The notes: a model not told the origin generated them from the letters alone. A stretch of 64,000 nt of DNA from Microlunatus endophyticus (GCF_014646195.1 NZ_BMMZ01000001.1:710679-774678); one strand, 5' to 3'. Positions 52,833 through 61,523 are shown, counted from the first letter of the stretch. Translations and numbers: made by a program.

Positions 52833-53782
52833 TCATCGGCATCGTCGCGGCCCTGTTCGCGGCCTTGATCGTCTTCCGGACCGTACGGATCGTGCCGCAG
52901 GCGCGAGCCGGCAACGTCGAGCGGCTCGGCCGCTACATCCGAACCCTGGAACCCGGGATGAATTTCGTGATCCCGTTCGTGGACCGGGTCCGGCCGTTGA
53001 TCGACATCCGCGAGCAGGTGGTGTCCTTCGAGCCACGCTCGGTGATCACCGAGGACAACCTCAGTGTGCACATCGACACTGTGCTCTACTTCCAGGTCAC
53101 CAATCCGCGCGATGCGGCGTACGAGATCGCCAACTACATCCAGGCGATCGAGCAGCTGACCGTCACCACCCTGCGCAACGTGATCGGCAGTCTTGATCTT
53201 GAAAAGGTGCTGGTCTCCCGGGAGTACATCAACTCTACCCTGCGCGGGGTGCTCGACGAGGCGTCCGGCAAGTGGGGGATCCGGGTCAACCGGGTCGAGA
53301 TCAAGGGCATCGAGCCGCCGCCGTCGATCAAGGAATCGATGGAGAAGCAGATGCGCGCCGACCGGGAGAAGCGGGCCGCGATCCTGACGGCCGAAGGCGT
53401 ACGGCAGTCCCGGATCCTCACCGCAGAAGGCGAACGGCAGGCGGCGATCTTGAAATCCGAGGGCCAGGCAAAGGCGATCGACACCGTCTTCGAAGCGATC
53501 CACCGCAACGACCCGGATCCGAAGCTGCTGGCCTACCAATATCTGCAGGTGCTGCCCGAACTGGCCAAGGGCCAAGGCAACACGTTCTGGGTGATTCCCA
53601 GCGAGGTCACCTCAGCCCTGCAGAGTGTCACGAAGGCGTTCACCGACAGCAAGATCAACACCGATGGCGACAACACCGACAACACCGACAACACCGACAA
53701 CACCGACAAGCAGCAGGGGATCAGGATCCCCTTCGATCCGATCGCTGCGCTCAACGGCAAGGATCACAGCGAAGATCAGTGA
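52820..53782 (+). CDS. SPFH/band 7 (stomatin-like) membrane protein
   Basis: 320 residues. An N-terminal membrane anchor (LIIGIVAALFAALIVFRTV) is followed by the SPFH domain (IVPQARAGNVERLGRYIRTLEPGMNFVIPFVD; QVVSFEPRSVITEDNLSVHIDTVLYFQV) and a helical region rich in Glu/Ala (EKRAAILTAEGVRQSRILTAEGERQAAILKSEGQAKAI). A short tail carries four DNT repeats. AGGGAG is 5 bases before ATG 52820. With NfeD it likely organises membrane domains or protein quality control. It is convergent with the transpeptidase gene, only 3 bases apart. Confidence 0.93.
   Translation: MAGLIIGIVAALFAALIVFRTVRIVPQARAGNVERLGRYIRTLEPGMNFVIPFVDRVRPLIDIREQVVSFEPRSVITEDNLSVHIDTVLYFQVTNPRDAAYEIANYIQAIEQLTVTTLRNVIGSLDLEKVLVSREYINSTLRGVLDEASGKWGIRVNRVEIKGIEPPPSIKESMEKQMRADREKRAAILTAEGVRQSRILTAEGERQAAILKSEGQAKAIDTVFEAIHRNDPDPKLLAYQYLQVLPELAKGQGNTFWVIPSEVTSALQSVTKAFTDSKINTDGDNTDNTDNTDNTDKQQGIRIPFDPIAALNGKDHSEDQ
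53669..53704 (+). repeat. Four tandem copies of GACAACACC
   Basis: Nine-base units at 53669, 53678, 53687 and 53696 are in frame in the SPFH gene and encode Asp-Asn-Thr four times. Copy number could vary between strains without a frameshift. Confidence 0.9.
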
Positions 53783-53785
53783 CGA

Positions 53786-54886
53786 TCAGGCGGTCTTGAT
53801 CGATCCCAGGCCGCTCTCCTGCAGCCACTGGCTCCAGGAGAGGTTGTAGGCCGCGTAGCCGTTGGTCGGGTCCGCGTCGCCCCGCGGCGAGCCGGTGATC
53901 GTGACGGGATCACCGATCTGGATGTGGTTGTAATACCACTTGGCATCGGACAGTGACAGGTGGACGCAGCCGTGTGATCCGTAGCTGTGCCCCGGGTAGG
54001 GGTCGCCGTCGGAGTAGTGCACGAAGGTGCCCGACCAGGTCAGCCGGACCGCCCAGGGGTAGTAGCCGTCGTAGTAGTTCGGGCTCTTCTTGTTGCAGGT
54101 GATCCCGGCACTGCAGGACGTCATGTGTTCGTTGGGATCCTTCTCCGACACGGCCATGGTGCCGTCCCAGCTGGGGAAGTCCGGGCTGCCGGCGTCACTG
54201 GGGAAGGTCTTCAGCAGCTTCCCGTCGCTGTACACCTTGGTGGTGTGGTGGGTGACGGAGATCTTGGTCTCGAAGTCGCCGCCGATCGTGAACTTGTGGA
54301 CGTAGGAGTGGGTGCCCTCGCGGCCGTAGCCGTCCTTGACGTGCTTGAACTCCGCGTCCAGGGTGACCGAATCACCGGCCGGCCAGTAGTCCTTGGGGCG
54401 GAATTCGACCTGGCGATCACCGAACCAGTGCCAGGCACCGGTGACCGGGGTGGATGCCGTCAGCTTCATCGCCTTCTCGATGCCCTTGCGGGCCGAGGTC
54501 TTCACCGGGTCGGTGAAGACGACGATGATTGGCATCGCGACGCCGACGGAGGCGCCGTCGGACGGCATGATCGAATCCAGCAGCATCGCCGGCGGCGGGG
54601 GAGTCGGCGTCGGAGTCCGTGTCGGGGTCGGGCTCGGCGAGTCGGATGCGCCGGCGCTGGTCGACGGATCCGGGACGCCTGAGGTCGGGCCGCCATCGGT
54701 CGCGCCACCGGTGGGCGCCGGCTGGGAGGTCGCGGTGGCGGCGTTCCCGCCGGCCGTCTGATCCGACGGGCGGACGCCACAGGCGGCAGCCAGCAACAGC
54801 ACGGTGGACAGACCGATCGCGCCCAGCGAGCGGACGCCGAGGACGCGTCGGCGCCCACCGACCGGCAGCTGGTTGAATCTTGTCAC
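53786..54886 (-). CDS. L,D-transpeptidase (Ig-like plus YkuD domain lipoprotein)
   Basis: 366 residues. N-terminal export signal IGLSTVLLLAAACGV with a lipobox-like LAAAC; a Ser/Thr/Pro-rich linker (about 40-105); Ig-like domain (MLLDSIMPSDGASVGVAMPIIVVFTDPV, about 105-210); and YkuD catalytic domain with the HSYGSHGCVHLS motif, whose Cys is the nucleophile. It forms 3-3 crosslinks between meso-DAP or LL-DAP residues in peptidoglycan outside the membrane. GTG 54886 is chosen; an upstream TTG at 54946 is less likely. A 14-base tandem array lies 88-154 bases upstream. Confidence 0.92.
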   Translation of the reverse strand: MTRFNQLPVGGRRRVLGVRSLGAIGLSTVLLLAAACGVRPSDQTAGGNAATATSQPAPTGGATDGGPTSGVPDPSTSAGASDSPSPTPTRTPTPTPPPPAMLLDSIMPSDGASVGVAMPIIVVFTDPVKTSARKGIEKAMKLTASTPVTGAWHWFGDRQVEFRPKDYWPAGDSVTLDAEFKHVKDGYGREGTHSYVHKFTIGGDFETKISVTHHTTKVYSDGKLLKTFPSDAGSPDFPSWDGTMAVSEKDPNEHMTSCSAGITCNKKSPNYYDGYYPWAVRLTWSGTFVHYSDGDPYPGHSYGSHGCVHLSLSDAKWYYNHIQIGDPVTITGSPRGDADPTNGYAAYNLSWSQWLQESGLGSIKTA

Positions 54887-54973
54887 CGGTACATGATCAC
54901 CCGGACAGGCCCAAAATCTCGCATTGGCGCAGGATTTTCCCAGCACCGCCGCTAGATCTGTAACCGAGAGACC

Positions 54974-55040
54974 AGTACGTGACGATCAGTACGTGACGAT
55001 CAGTACGTGACGATCAGTACGTGACGATCAGTACGTGACG
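54974..55040. repeat. 14-base tandem array overlapping the dehydrogenase stop
   Basis: Four exact copies of AGTACGTGACGATC (54974, 54988, 55002, 55016) and an 11-base partial copy (55030-55040). The partial copy and the stop codon are the last codons of the dehydrogenase gene (Val-Thr-Tyr-stop), so the gene's own 3' end has been amplified into the gap before the transpeptidase gene. Confidence 0.95.
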
Positions 55041-56002
55041 GGGGCCGGGCCGAGCTCGTCGAGCAGTTGCTGCATCTTCACGTACGCCTTGTTCCGGTAC
55101 GCGACGAGTTCCGGGGTGTCCTCGGCGGGCACGTTCAGGAAGCCGGCGCCGGACTTGGTGCCGAGCTTGCCGGCGTCGACCAGGTCCTTCAGGATCTTCG
55201 GCGTGGCGAACCGCTCCGGGAAGCCCTGCTGCAGCGATTCGTAGCAGAAGGCGTACACGTCCAGTCCGGCCATGTCGGCGATCGCGAACGGGCCGAAGAA
55301 CGGCAGCCGGAAGCCGAAGGTGGTCCGGACCACGGTGTCGATGTCCTCGACCGAGGCGACGCCCTCGTCGACCAGCTGGGTGGCCTCGTGGAAGAGCGCG
55401 TACTGCAGCCGGTTCAGCACGAAGCCGGTGACGTCCTTGATCCGCGCGGTCTGTTTGCCGGTCGACTGCACGACCGCCTCGGCGGCAGCGAAGGTGTCCT
55501 CACTCGTCCCGTCGTGGCCGATGATCTCCACGCCCGGGATGAACGGCGACGGGTTGGAGAAGTGCACGCCCAGGAAGCGCTCCGGATGATCGACGGCCGA
55601 GGCCATCGCGCCGATCTGGATGGTCGAGGTGTTGCTGGCGATCACCGCGTCGACCGGAGCGGCAGCGCTGATCCGGGCCAGGGTCTCGCGCTTGAGGTCC
55701 AGCTTCTCCGGTACCGCCTCCTCGACGAACTGCGCCTGCGCGACGGCTTCCTCGATGGAGGCGGCCGCGGTCAGGTGGGCGTCGATGGTTGCGGTCGAGC
55801 CGGCCTCGAACAATCCGTCGGCGACGAACTGGTCGGACTCGGTGAGCAGCCGCTTGCGGTTGTTCTCGGCGACCTCGGCGCTGACGTCGGAGATGATCAC
55901 CGTGTGCCCGGCCAGCGCCAGCACCTGGGCGATGCCGCCGCCCATGTAGCCGGAGCCGACGATGGCGATGGTCAGCGGGTTGTCGGTCTGCTTGATAGCC
56001 AT
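55028..56002 (-). CDS. 3-hydroxyacyl-CoA dehydrogenase family protein, possibly a sugar-acid dehydrogenase
   Basis: 324 residues. N-terminal NAD loop IAIVGSGYMGGGIAQVLALAG; SNTSTIQIGAMA; catalytic His in FLGVHFSNPSPFIPGVEII; C-terminal helical domain KDVTGFVLNRLQYALFHEATQLVDEGVAS. This is the single-domain HBDH/L-gulonate-3-dehydrogenase family. Pairing with a sugar isomerase gene 17 bases upstream suggests a hydroxy-acid of sugar origin rather than 3-hydroxybutyryl-CoA. AGGAAGAAG precedes ATG 56002. The stop codon is in the 14-base tandem array. Confidence 0.85.
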   Translation of the reverse strand: MAIKQTDNPLTIAIVGSGYMGGGIAQVLALAGHTVIISDVSAEVAENNRKRLLTESDQFVADGLFEAGSTATIDAHLTAAASIEEAVAQAQFVEEAVPEKLDLKRETLARISAAAPVDAVIASNTSTIQIGAMASAVDHPERFLGVHFSNPSPFIPGVEIIGHDGTSEDTFAAAEAVVQSTGKQTARIKDVTGFVLNRLQYALFHEATQLVDEGVASVEDIDTVVRTTFGFRLPFFGPFAIADMAGLDVYAFCYESLQQGFPERFATPKILKDLVDAGKLGTKSGAGFLNVPAEDTPELVAYRNKAYVKMQQLLDELGPAPVTY

Positions 56003-56019
56003 GATCTTCTTCCTGCTGC

Positions 56020-57039
56020 TCAGGCGGTCTTGGAGAGGGTGGTCTGCTGGGTGACCAAGCTGCGCGGGGCGGTGTGCGGCCTCTTGGGCAGTGCGTGCCG
56101 GCGCAGGTAGTCCTGGTTGGTGGCGCACACGCTGAGGCTGTCGCCGCCGTAGTGCTCGCACATGATGACGCCCTGGAAACCGGAGGCGACGGCAGTGCCC
56201 ATCGCGGACCGGTAGCTGATCAGCCCGGCCTCCAACGGGGCCGGCGTCGCGAACCATTGGCCCTTGGCGCGGTCCTCGTCGCGGAAGTAGTTCTTGACGT
56301 GCCAGAAATTCGCGTACGGAAGGGTCTTGGCGTGGGCTTCCTGCCAGGACTCGATCGGCCGGTGCAGGCGCACCAGGTTGCCGATGTCGGGATTCAGGCC
56401 GACGTTATCCAGACCGATCTCGGTGACCAGCCTGACCGAGGAGTCGGCCGTGCCGAGGTAGGTGTCCTCGTACATCTCCAGGGACATGATCTGGCCGTTC
56501 TCGGCGGCATGCCGGCCGAGATCCTGGAAGCGTTCGACCGCGAGGGCAAAAGCCTCCTTGTCCTCCGGATCGTCGGTGTGGCCCTGGACGGTCCAGAACC
56601 ACAGCTGCTCCTGCTGCTGGGGCGTCAGCGCCTGGTGCAGGCCGAAGGAGACCACCCCGATTCCCAGCTCGGCGGCGGCGTCCAGAGTGCGGTGGCTGTA
56701 GGCGAGGTTGTCCTCCCAGGCATCCTTCTGGATCACACTGCGGCGGATCGCCGAGACCGAGGCGTAGCGGACGCCCTGCTCCTTGGCGATATCACCAAAG
56801 GCCTTCAACTGCTCCGGATTCAGATCTCCGGGGCGGACCCAGCTGTCGGTGATGTCGGCGTAGGCGAACCCGGCGTCGGCGACATCGCGCAGATTGCTGG
56901 TCCACTGCTCGACGGGCGCCGGCGCGTCCGGTGCGGGTTGTCCGTCGCCGGCCCACATCATTGCGGTGGCGATCGGCCAATTGTCGGCTGTGAAGCCGGG
57001 TTGCGTTGCGGTGTCCTCGGACGCGGATTGGGTGGCCAT
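56020..57039 (-). CDS. Sugar phosphate isomerase/epimerase (TIM barrel)
   Basis: 339 residues of the xylose-isomerase-like family. Features are FAYADITDSWVRPGDLN, YASVSAIRRSVIQ, IGVVSFGLHQALTPQQ, MSLEMYEDTYLG (metal Glu), NVGLNPDIGNLVRLH (metal Asp), FWHVKNYFRDE (metal His) and VIMCEHYGGDSL (Glu). First gene of a two-gene operon with the dehydrogenase. A TTGGCC-N17-GACAAT promoter ends 6 bases before ATG 57039, so the message is probably leaderless. Substrate unknown. Confidence 0.83.
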   Translation of the reverse strand: MATQSASEDTATQPGFTADNWPIATAMMWAGDGQPAPDAPAPVEQWTSNLRDVADAGFAYADITDSWVRPGDLNPEQLKAFGDIAKEQGVRYASVSAIRRSVIQKDAWEDNLAYSHRTLDAAAELGIGVVSFGLHQALTPQQQEQLWFWTVQGHTDDPEDKEAFALAVERFQDLGRHAAENGQIMSLEMYEDTYLGTADSSVRLVTEIGLDNVGLNPDIGNLVRLHRPIESWQEAHAKTLPYANFWHVKNYFRDEDRAKGQWFATPAPLEAGLISYRSAMGTAVASGFQGVIMCEHYGGDSLSVCATNQDYLRRHALPKRPHTAPRSLVTQQTTLSKTA

Positions 57040-57045
57040 GGGGGG

Positions 57046-57074
57046 ATTGTCCCAACCGCACCCGGTCCGGCCAA
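57046..57074 (-). promoter_or_regulatory. Leaderless promoter of the isomerase-dehydrogenase operon
   Basis: On the minus strand: -35 TTGGCC (57069-57074), spacer exactly 17, -10 GACAAT (57046-57051), then 6 bases to ATG 57039. It lies just past the glycerate kinase stop (57083), so the operon has its own start. Confidence 0.6.
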
Positions 57075-57082
57075 AGCCGGGG

Positions 57083-58231
57083 TCAGCCTGCGGAGCTCCA
57101 CAGCTGCGCCGCCCGGGCTCCGGCCTGCCGCAGCCAGTGCACGGGATCGGCGAGCGCGGCCTCGGTCGACCCCGCCAAGTCAGCCAGCCCGATCGCCGGC
57201 ACGGACTCGATCCGGTGGGCGACCTGGCCGGCGATGATCGCCGCGTCGACCCCGTACGCCGCCGCCCGCTCCAGGACGTAGCCGACCACCTTGCCACCCA
57301 GTGACGTCTGATCGAACCGGCCTTCGCCGCTGATCACCAGGTCCGCCTCGGTCAGTGCTGCCGGGAGTCCGGCGAGCTCGGCCAGATACGGCGCCCCGGG
57401 CGTGATCACCGCGCCCAATCCGGTGACCAGGCCGTGGCCGAGGCCTCCCGCGGCACCCATGCCGGGGTCGTCGGTCGAGCCGCCGAGCAACCCCGCGAAG
57501 CGGGCCAGGTTGGCGTCCAGGATGCCGATCTGACCCGGATCGGCGCCCTTCTGCGGACCGAACACGGCCGCTGCGCCCGTCGGCCCCAGCAACGGCGCGT
57601 CCACGTCGCTGAGCATGATCAACTTTTCCGGCCGGCGCGCGGTGCCGGCGATAGTGGCCAGCCGGGCCAGCCCGCCGCCGCCCGGCGGGACCGGGCGACC
57701 ATGATCATCGAGCAGTTCCAGGCCGAGCGCGGCCAGCGCTCCCGAGCCGCCGTCGGTGGTCGCCGAGCCGCCGGCGCCGACGATCACCGTGCGACAACCC
57801 GCGTCCAGCGCGGCGGAGATCAACTGGCCCAGTCCGTAGGTGGTGGCGCCGAGCGGATCCAGACTCTCCATCAGCGGCAGCCCACAGACCGAGGCAATTT
57901 CGATCACCGCGGTTCCGGCACCCAATTCCAGCCAGGAGGCCGACACAGCCCGGCCGTCCGGGCCGTGCAGCTCGTCGACCCGGTGTCGCACCCCGTCCGG
58001 GCGGGCGGCGGCGACGGCGTCGACGGTGCCTTCGCCACCGTCGGCCAAGGGAATCGCCAGCAGTCGGTCATGATCACGAACTTGCCGCCAGCCCTCGGCG
58101 ATCAAGTCGGCGGCGTCGGTCGCGGTCACCGTGCCCTTGAAGGAATCCGGTGCGATGGCGACGGTCAACGGCCGGTGGCGCTGGTCTGCAGTCACAGTGT
58201 CGGATGTCCCTCGTACGGTCGGTTCGGGCAT
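57083..58231 (-). CDS. Glycerate kinase (GlxK/GarK family)
   Basis: 382 residues. LTVAIAPDSFKGTVTATDAADLIAEGW, PLADGGEGTVDAV, VIVGAGGSATTDGGSGALAALG, SDVDAPLLGPTGAAAVFGPQKGADP, GMGAAGGLGHGL and DLVISGEGRFDQTSLGGKV are the full set of family motifs. It phosphorylates D-glycerate, usually to 2-phosphoglycerate. AAAGGA lies about 7 bases before ATG 58231. It is upstream of, and in the same direction as, the isomerase-dehydrogenase operon, and may finish the same catabolic route. Confidence 0.95.
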   Translation of the reverse strand: MPEPTVRGTSDTVTADQRHRPLTVAIAPDSFKGTVTATDAADLIAEGWRQVRDHDRLLAIPLADGGEGTVDAVAAARPDGVRHRVDELHGPDGRAVSASWLELGAGTAVIEIASVCGLPLMESLDPLGATTYGLGQLISAALDAGCRTVIVGAGGSATTDGGSGALAALGLELLDDHGRPVPPGGGGLARLATIAGTARRPEKLIMLSDVDAPLLGPTGAAAVFGPQKGADPGQIGILDANLARFAGLLGGSTDDPGMGAAGGLGHGLVTGLGAVITPGAPYLAELAGLPAALTEADLVISGEGRFDQTSLGGKVVGYVLERAAAYGVDAAIIAGQVAHRIESVPAIGLADLAGSTEAALADPVHWLRQAGARAAQLWSSAG

Positions 58232-58298
58232 GGCATATCCTTTCGCGGCCGGATCCCTCAACAGGCTCAGGGGCGGTTACCCGGCTATTCCACCGAGC

Positions 58299-58332
58299 CA
58301 GCACGACCGAATCAGCACGACCGAACCAGCAC
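58299..58332. repeat. Two and a half tandem copies of a 14-base unit
   Basis: CAGCACGACCGAAT (58299-58312), CAGCACGACCGAAC (58313-58326) and a partial CAGCAC (58327-58332), in the 111-base divergent promoter region between glycerate kinase and the S9 peptidase. Confidence 0.85.
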
Positions 58333-58342
58333 TAGGGGCGAG

Positions 58343-60520
58343 ATGGCGTTCATCGGCGATCAGGACCGAGTCGATCTCAATGATCAGGAAGCTACCGGTG
58401 ATCACGAATCTACCGGTGCGGGGCTGGGGGCGTCGCAGGAGCCGTCCGATCCCGACGAACAACCTCTCGGCTCGCCGTGGGACGACCTGCGTGCCTACAT
58501 CAGCCTGCCCCGGCTCGGATCGCTGGTGCTGTCGCCGACCGGCACGTTGTTGGTGTCGGTCAGCGAGTTGAACCATGATCAGACCGCCTATCGGTCGAGC
58601 TGGTGGTCGGTCGACCCGACCGGTTCCGCCCCGGCCCGGCGATTCACGCGATCGGCGGAGGGCGAATCGGTCGCGGCCTTCCTGCCCGACGGCAGCCTGG
58701 TCTTCGGATCGCGCCGGCCGGCGCCGCCGGCCGCCAAGGCGTACGGGCCCAAGCCGGAGACCAAGCCCGACGACAGCGATGGCGTGCTCTGGCTGCTGCC
58801 GGCCGGCGGGGGAGAGGCGTATCCGATCGCGCGCCGGGCAAGCGGCTGGCGGAGCATCGCGGTGGCCCGCACGAGCCCGCGCGCGGTCTTCAGCGCCGCG
58901 GCTCTGATCGGCACCGAGTCGGAGAAGCAGGACCAGGATCTGCGCAAGCTCCGCAAGGCCAAGAAGGTCTCCGCGATCCTGCACGAGGGCTACCCGGTGC
59001 GATTCTTCGATCATGATCTCGGCGAGCGGACCCGGCTCTACGCCGGCGAGCTGACCGGTGAAGTCGATCATGGTGACCTGGACGTCGACCTTGATCAACT
59101 GACCAAGCTGCTGCCCGACACCGGACGGGACGGCGTCGAATTCGAGGCGATCGCCGACGACGGCAGCTTCGTGATCATCAACCGCCGGGTGCGCAAGCCG
59201 CGGGGCAAGTCGGCGGGCACCCTGGTCGAGCTCGATCTGACCGATCCGGACGCCGAGCCGGTAGTCCGCGCCGAGGAGGACGACGCCCAGTTCGGCGGTG
59301 CGGTGATCAGCCGCGATGGTTCGCTGATCGCGACCGTACGGCGTACGGAGCCGACCGCGACCGAACCGCCGACGGTCAAGCTGTGGCTGATCGACCGGGC
59401 CTCCGGCGAGGGCCGGGTGCTGGCCGGGGACTGGGATCGCTGGCCGCACCCGGTCGCCTTCAGTGCCGACTCGTCAGTGCTCTACGTAGTCGCCGACGAG
59501 GACGGCAACTCTCCGATCTTCGCCGTCGACCTGGCGACCCAGACGCCGCGCCGGCTGACTGCGGACGGATCGTACGGGTCGGTGCTGCTGTCACCGGACG
59601 GCAACACGCTGTACGCGACCCGTACCTCCTACACCGACCCGGGCAGCGTCGTGGCGATCTCGGTCGCCGACGGCTCGCTGACCGAGCTCAACGCACCGGT
59701 CAGCTACCCGGAACTGCCCGGCACCCTGGTCGACGTCGAGACCGAGGCTGCAGACGGCGTACGGATCCGTGGCTATCTCGCGCTGCCCGAGGGTGCGTCG
59801 GCGACCAACAAGGCACCGCTGGCGCTGTGGATCCACGGCGGGCCGCTGGGCTCCTGGAATGCCTGGTCCTGGCGCTGGTCGCCGTGGTTGCTGGTCTCCC
59901 AGGGCTATGCGGTGCTGTTGCCCGACCCGGCACTGTCGACCGGCTACGGCCAGGAATTCATCAAGCGTGGCTGGGGACGCTGGGGTGCCGAGCCCTTCAC
60001 CGACCTGATGGCGATCACCGATGCGGTGGTGGAGCGTGACGACATCGACGAGACCGACACGGTGGCGATGGGCGGCTCGTTCGGTGGGTATATGGCGAAC
60101 TGGGTCGCGGGTCATACCGACCGCTTCACGGCGATTGTGACGCATGCCAGCCTGTGGAATCTGGGTGCGTTCCGGTATTCAACCGACAACGGCATCTATT
60201 GGTTGACCGAGTTGAATGACGAGATGATCGCCCAGCACTCGCCCCATCTGTCGGTCGACAAGATCGTCACGCCGATGCTGGTGATCCACGGGGACAAGGA
60301 CTATCGCGTGCCGCTGAGCGAGGGGCTCGCTCTATGGACCGAGTTGGTCGCCCGGCACGAAGGCGACCCAGAGGAGCTGAAGCACAAGTTCCTGTACTTC
60401 CCGGACGAGAATCACTGGGTGCTGAAACCGCAGCATGCGATCGTCTGGTACGAGACCGTACGGAACTTCTTGGAATCGGCCCGCAGCGGCGGGAATTTTG
60501 ATCGGCCGCGGGTGTTGTAA
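58343..60520 (+). CDS. S9-family prolyl oligopeptidase-like peptidase
   Basis: 725 residues. An acidic N-terminal tail, a beta-propeller (about 50-450; repeated blade motifs such as SLVLSPTGTLLVSVS, FSADSSVLYVVADED, LLSPDGNTLYATRTS) and an alpha/beta-hydrolase domain with S579 in MGGSFGGYMANW, D653 in HGDKDYRVP and H691 in PDENHWVL. It resembles dipeptidyl-peptidase IV/acylaminoacyl peptidases that trim short peptides in the cytosol; no signal peptide is seen. ATG 58343 follows AGGGGCGAG; the frame is open far upstream but that part overlaps the glycerate kinase gene in antisense. Confidence 0.93.
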   Translation: MAFIGDQDRVDLNDQEATGDHESTGAGLGASQEPSDPDEQPLGSPWDDLRAYISLPRLGSLVLSPTGTLLVSVSELNHDQTAYRSSWWSVDPTGSAPARRFTRSAEGESVAAFLPDGSLVFGSRRPAPPAAKAYGPKPETKPDDSDGVLWLLPAGGGEAYPIARRASGWRSIAVARTSPRAVFSAAALIGTESEKQDQDLRKLRKAKKVSAILHEGYPVRFFDHDLGERTRLYAGELTGEVDHGDLDVDLDQLTKLLPDTGRDGVEFEAIADDGSFVIINRRVRKPRGKSAGTLVELDLTDPDAEPVVRAEEDDAQFGGAVISRDGSLIATVRRTEPTATEPPTVKLWLIDRASGEGRVLAGDWDRWPHPVAFSADSSVLYVVADEDGNSPIFAVDLATQTPRRLTADGSYGSVLLSPDGNTLYATRTSYTDPGSVVAISVADGSLTELNAPVSYPELPGTLVDVETEAADGVRIRGYLALPEGASATNKAPLALWIHGGPLGSWNAWSWRWSPWLLVSQGYAVLLPDPALSTGYGQEFIKRGWGRWGAEPFTDLMAITDAVVERDDIDETDTVAMGGSFGGYMANWVAGHTDRFTAIVTHASLWNLGAFRYSTDNGIYWLTELNDEMIAQHSPHLSVDKIVTPMLVIHGDKDYRVPLSEGLALWTELVARHEGDPEELKHKFLYFPDENHWVLKPQHAIVWYETVRNFLESARSGGNFDRPRVL

Positions 60521-60669
60521 GGCAAGTCTCGCGCAGGTCTTGACTTGGTGTGATATGCATTGCGCTCGGACTTTGCGCGTGGCGGTGTCCGATGCAGACT
60601 CCGGTACCTGGCCGCCGGAGGAGTTGAAGAGGGATACGAACTCGGGTGTCAGGCCCGGGAGGGGAAGAG

Positions 60670-60969
60670 ATGGCGACCGATTACGACGCCCCACGTAAGA
60701 CCGATGAAGATGTCAGCGAAGACAGCATCGAAGAACTGAAGAACCGACGTAACGACAAGAACTCCGGGAAGGTAGACGAGGACGAGGCCGAAGCGGCCGA
60801 GGCCTTTGAGCTCCCCGGCGCCGATCTGTCGCACGAGGAGCTCACTGTCCGGGTGCTACCGCGCCAGGCCGACGAGTTCACCTGTGCGAGCTGTTTCCTG
60901 GTCCGGCATCGCAGCCAGCTGGCCGAGACCCGGAACGGTCAGATGTACTGCGTCGACTGCGCCGGCTGA
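60670..60969 (+). CDS. DUF4193 family protein
   Basis: 99 residues. Acidic N-terminal half; C-terminal DEFTCASCFLVRHRSQLA and MYCVDCAG give two CxxC pairs likely to bind zinc. This is the actinobacterial DUF4193 family (Rv2699c type); function unknown. GGAGGGGAAGAG before the ATG is a strong ribosome binding site. A hairpin terminator follows at 60999-61025. Confidence 0.93.
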   Translation: MATDYDAPRKTDEDVSEDSIEELKNRRNDKNSGKVDEDEAEAAEAFELPGADLSHEELTVRVLPRQADEFTCASCFLVRHRSQLAETRNGQMYCVDCAG

Positions 60970-60998
60970 TACGACCGCCTCATCGAGGCGTCAGGCGG

Positions 60999-61025
60999 GG
61001 CCCGTACCCAGTAAGGGTGCGGGCC
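60999..61025 (+). terminator. Hairpin terminator after the DUF4193 gene
   Basis: GGCCCGTACCC (60999-61009), loop AGTAA, GGGTGCGGGCC (61015-61025): an 11-base-pair stem with one G-U pair, followed by TTCGTGTT. It starts 30 bases after the stop. Confidence 0.75.
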
Positions 61026-61223
61026 TTCGTGTTGTCCGCTCCTCGGCCGGCCCGTGGCCTGCTGCGCCGCGACCCCGGATCTGATGCTCAGTGGTCGGGC
61101 TCAGTGGTCGGTCAGCGTGCACAGGAAGAGGCGGACATACCGGCGAACTCGATGTCGCTGATCGCGTTGGCCAACAGCGGTAACAGCACTCCAGCTTCTC
61201 CAGCCGTCCGAGGACGGGAGGAG

Positions 61224-61517
61224 CTAGATCTTCAGCTTGATCTGGGGGATCCCGGGCGCCTGGGTCCCCATGTCCTTGGCCCACCGCTTGGCGGCGAACC
61301 GGGTCACCACGAACTGCGTCAGCCCGACGCCCACCCCGCTGGCGATCGCCCAGCTGGCGGCCTCGGCGAGCGGGATGTCGGGATCGGTCGGCAGCGGCGG
61401 CTTCTTGCCGGTCGCCGCCTTCCAGGCCAGCTTGATGCCTTGTTGGGCGGCGATCGTCGTAGCCGCCCCGAAAACACCTATGTAGATCTTCCACACCAGC
61501 TTCGACGTCGGTCGCAT
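61224..61517 (-). CDS. DUF4235 family small membrane protein
   Basis: 97 residues. Two hydrophobic segments (about 8-28 and 52-72) separated by KAATGKKPPLPTDPDIPLAEA; basic C-terminus ending IPQIKLKI. Matches the actinobacterial DUF4235 family; function unknown. The start is supported by TAGAGT (61524-61529, minus strand) ending 6 bases before ATG 61517. It is divergent from the DUF3093 gene across 66 bases and convergent with the DUF4193 gene. Confidence 0.88.
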   Translation of the reverse strand: MRPTSKLVWKIYIGVFGAATTIAAQQGIKLAWKAATGKKPPLPTDPDIPLAEAASWAIASGVGVGLTQFVVTRFAAKRWAKDMGTQAPGIPQIKLKI

Positions 61518-61523
61518 GGGTCG

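Noticed and set aside
54974..55040. CRISPR array
   Set aside because: The 14-base units are contiguous without spacers, and no cas gene is present.
57434..58342. Upstream extension of the S9 peptidase frame by about 300 codons
   Set aside because: The extension is antisense to glycerate kinase and has no peptidase features; ATG 58343 has its own ribosome binding site.
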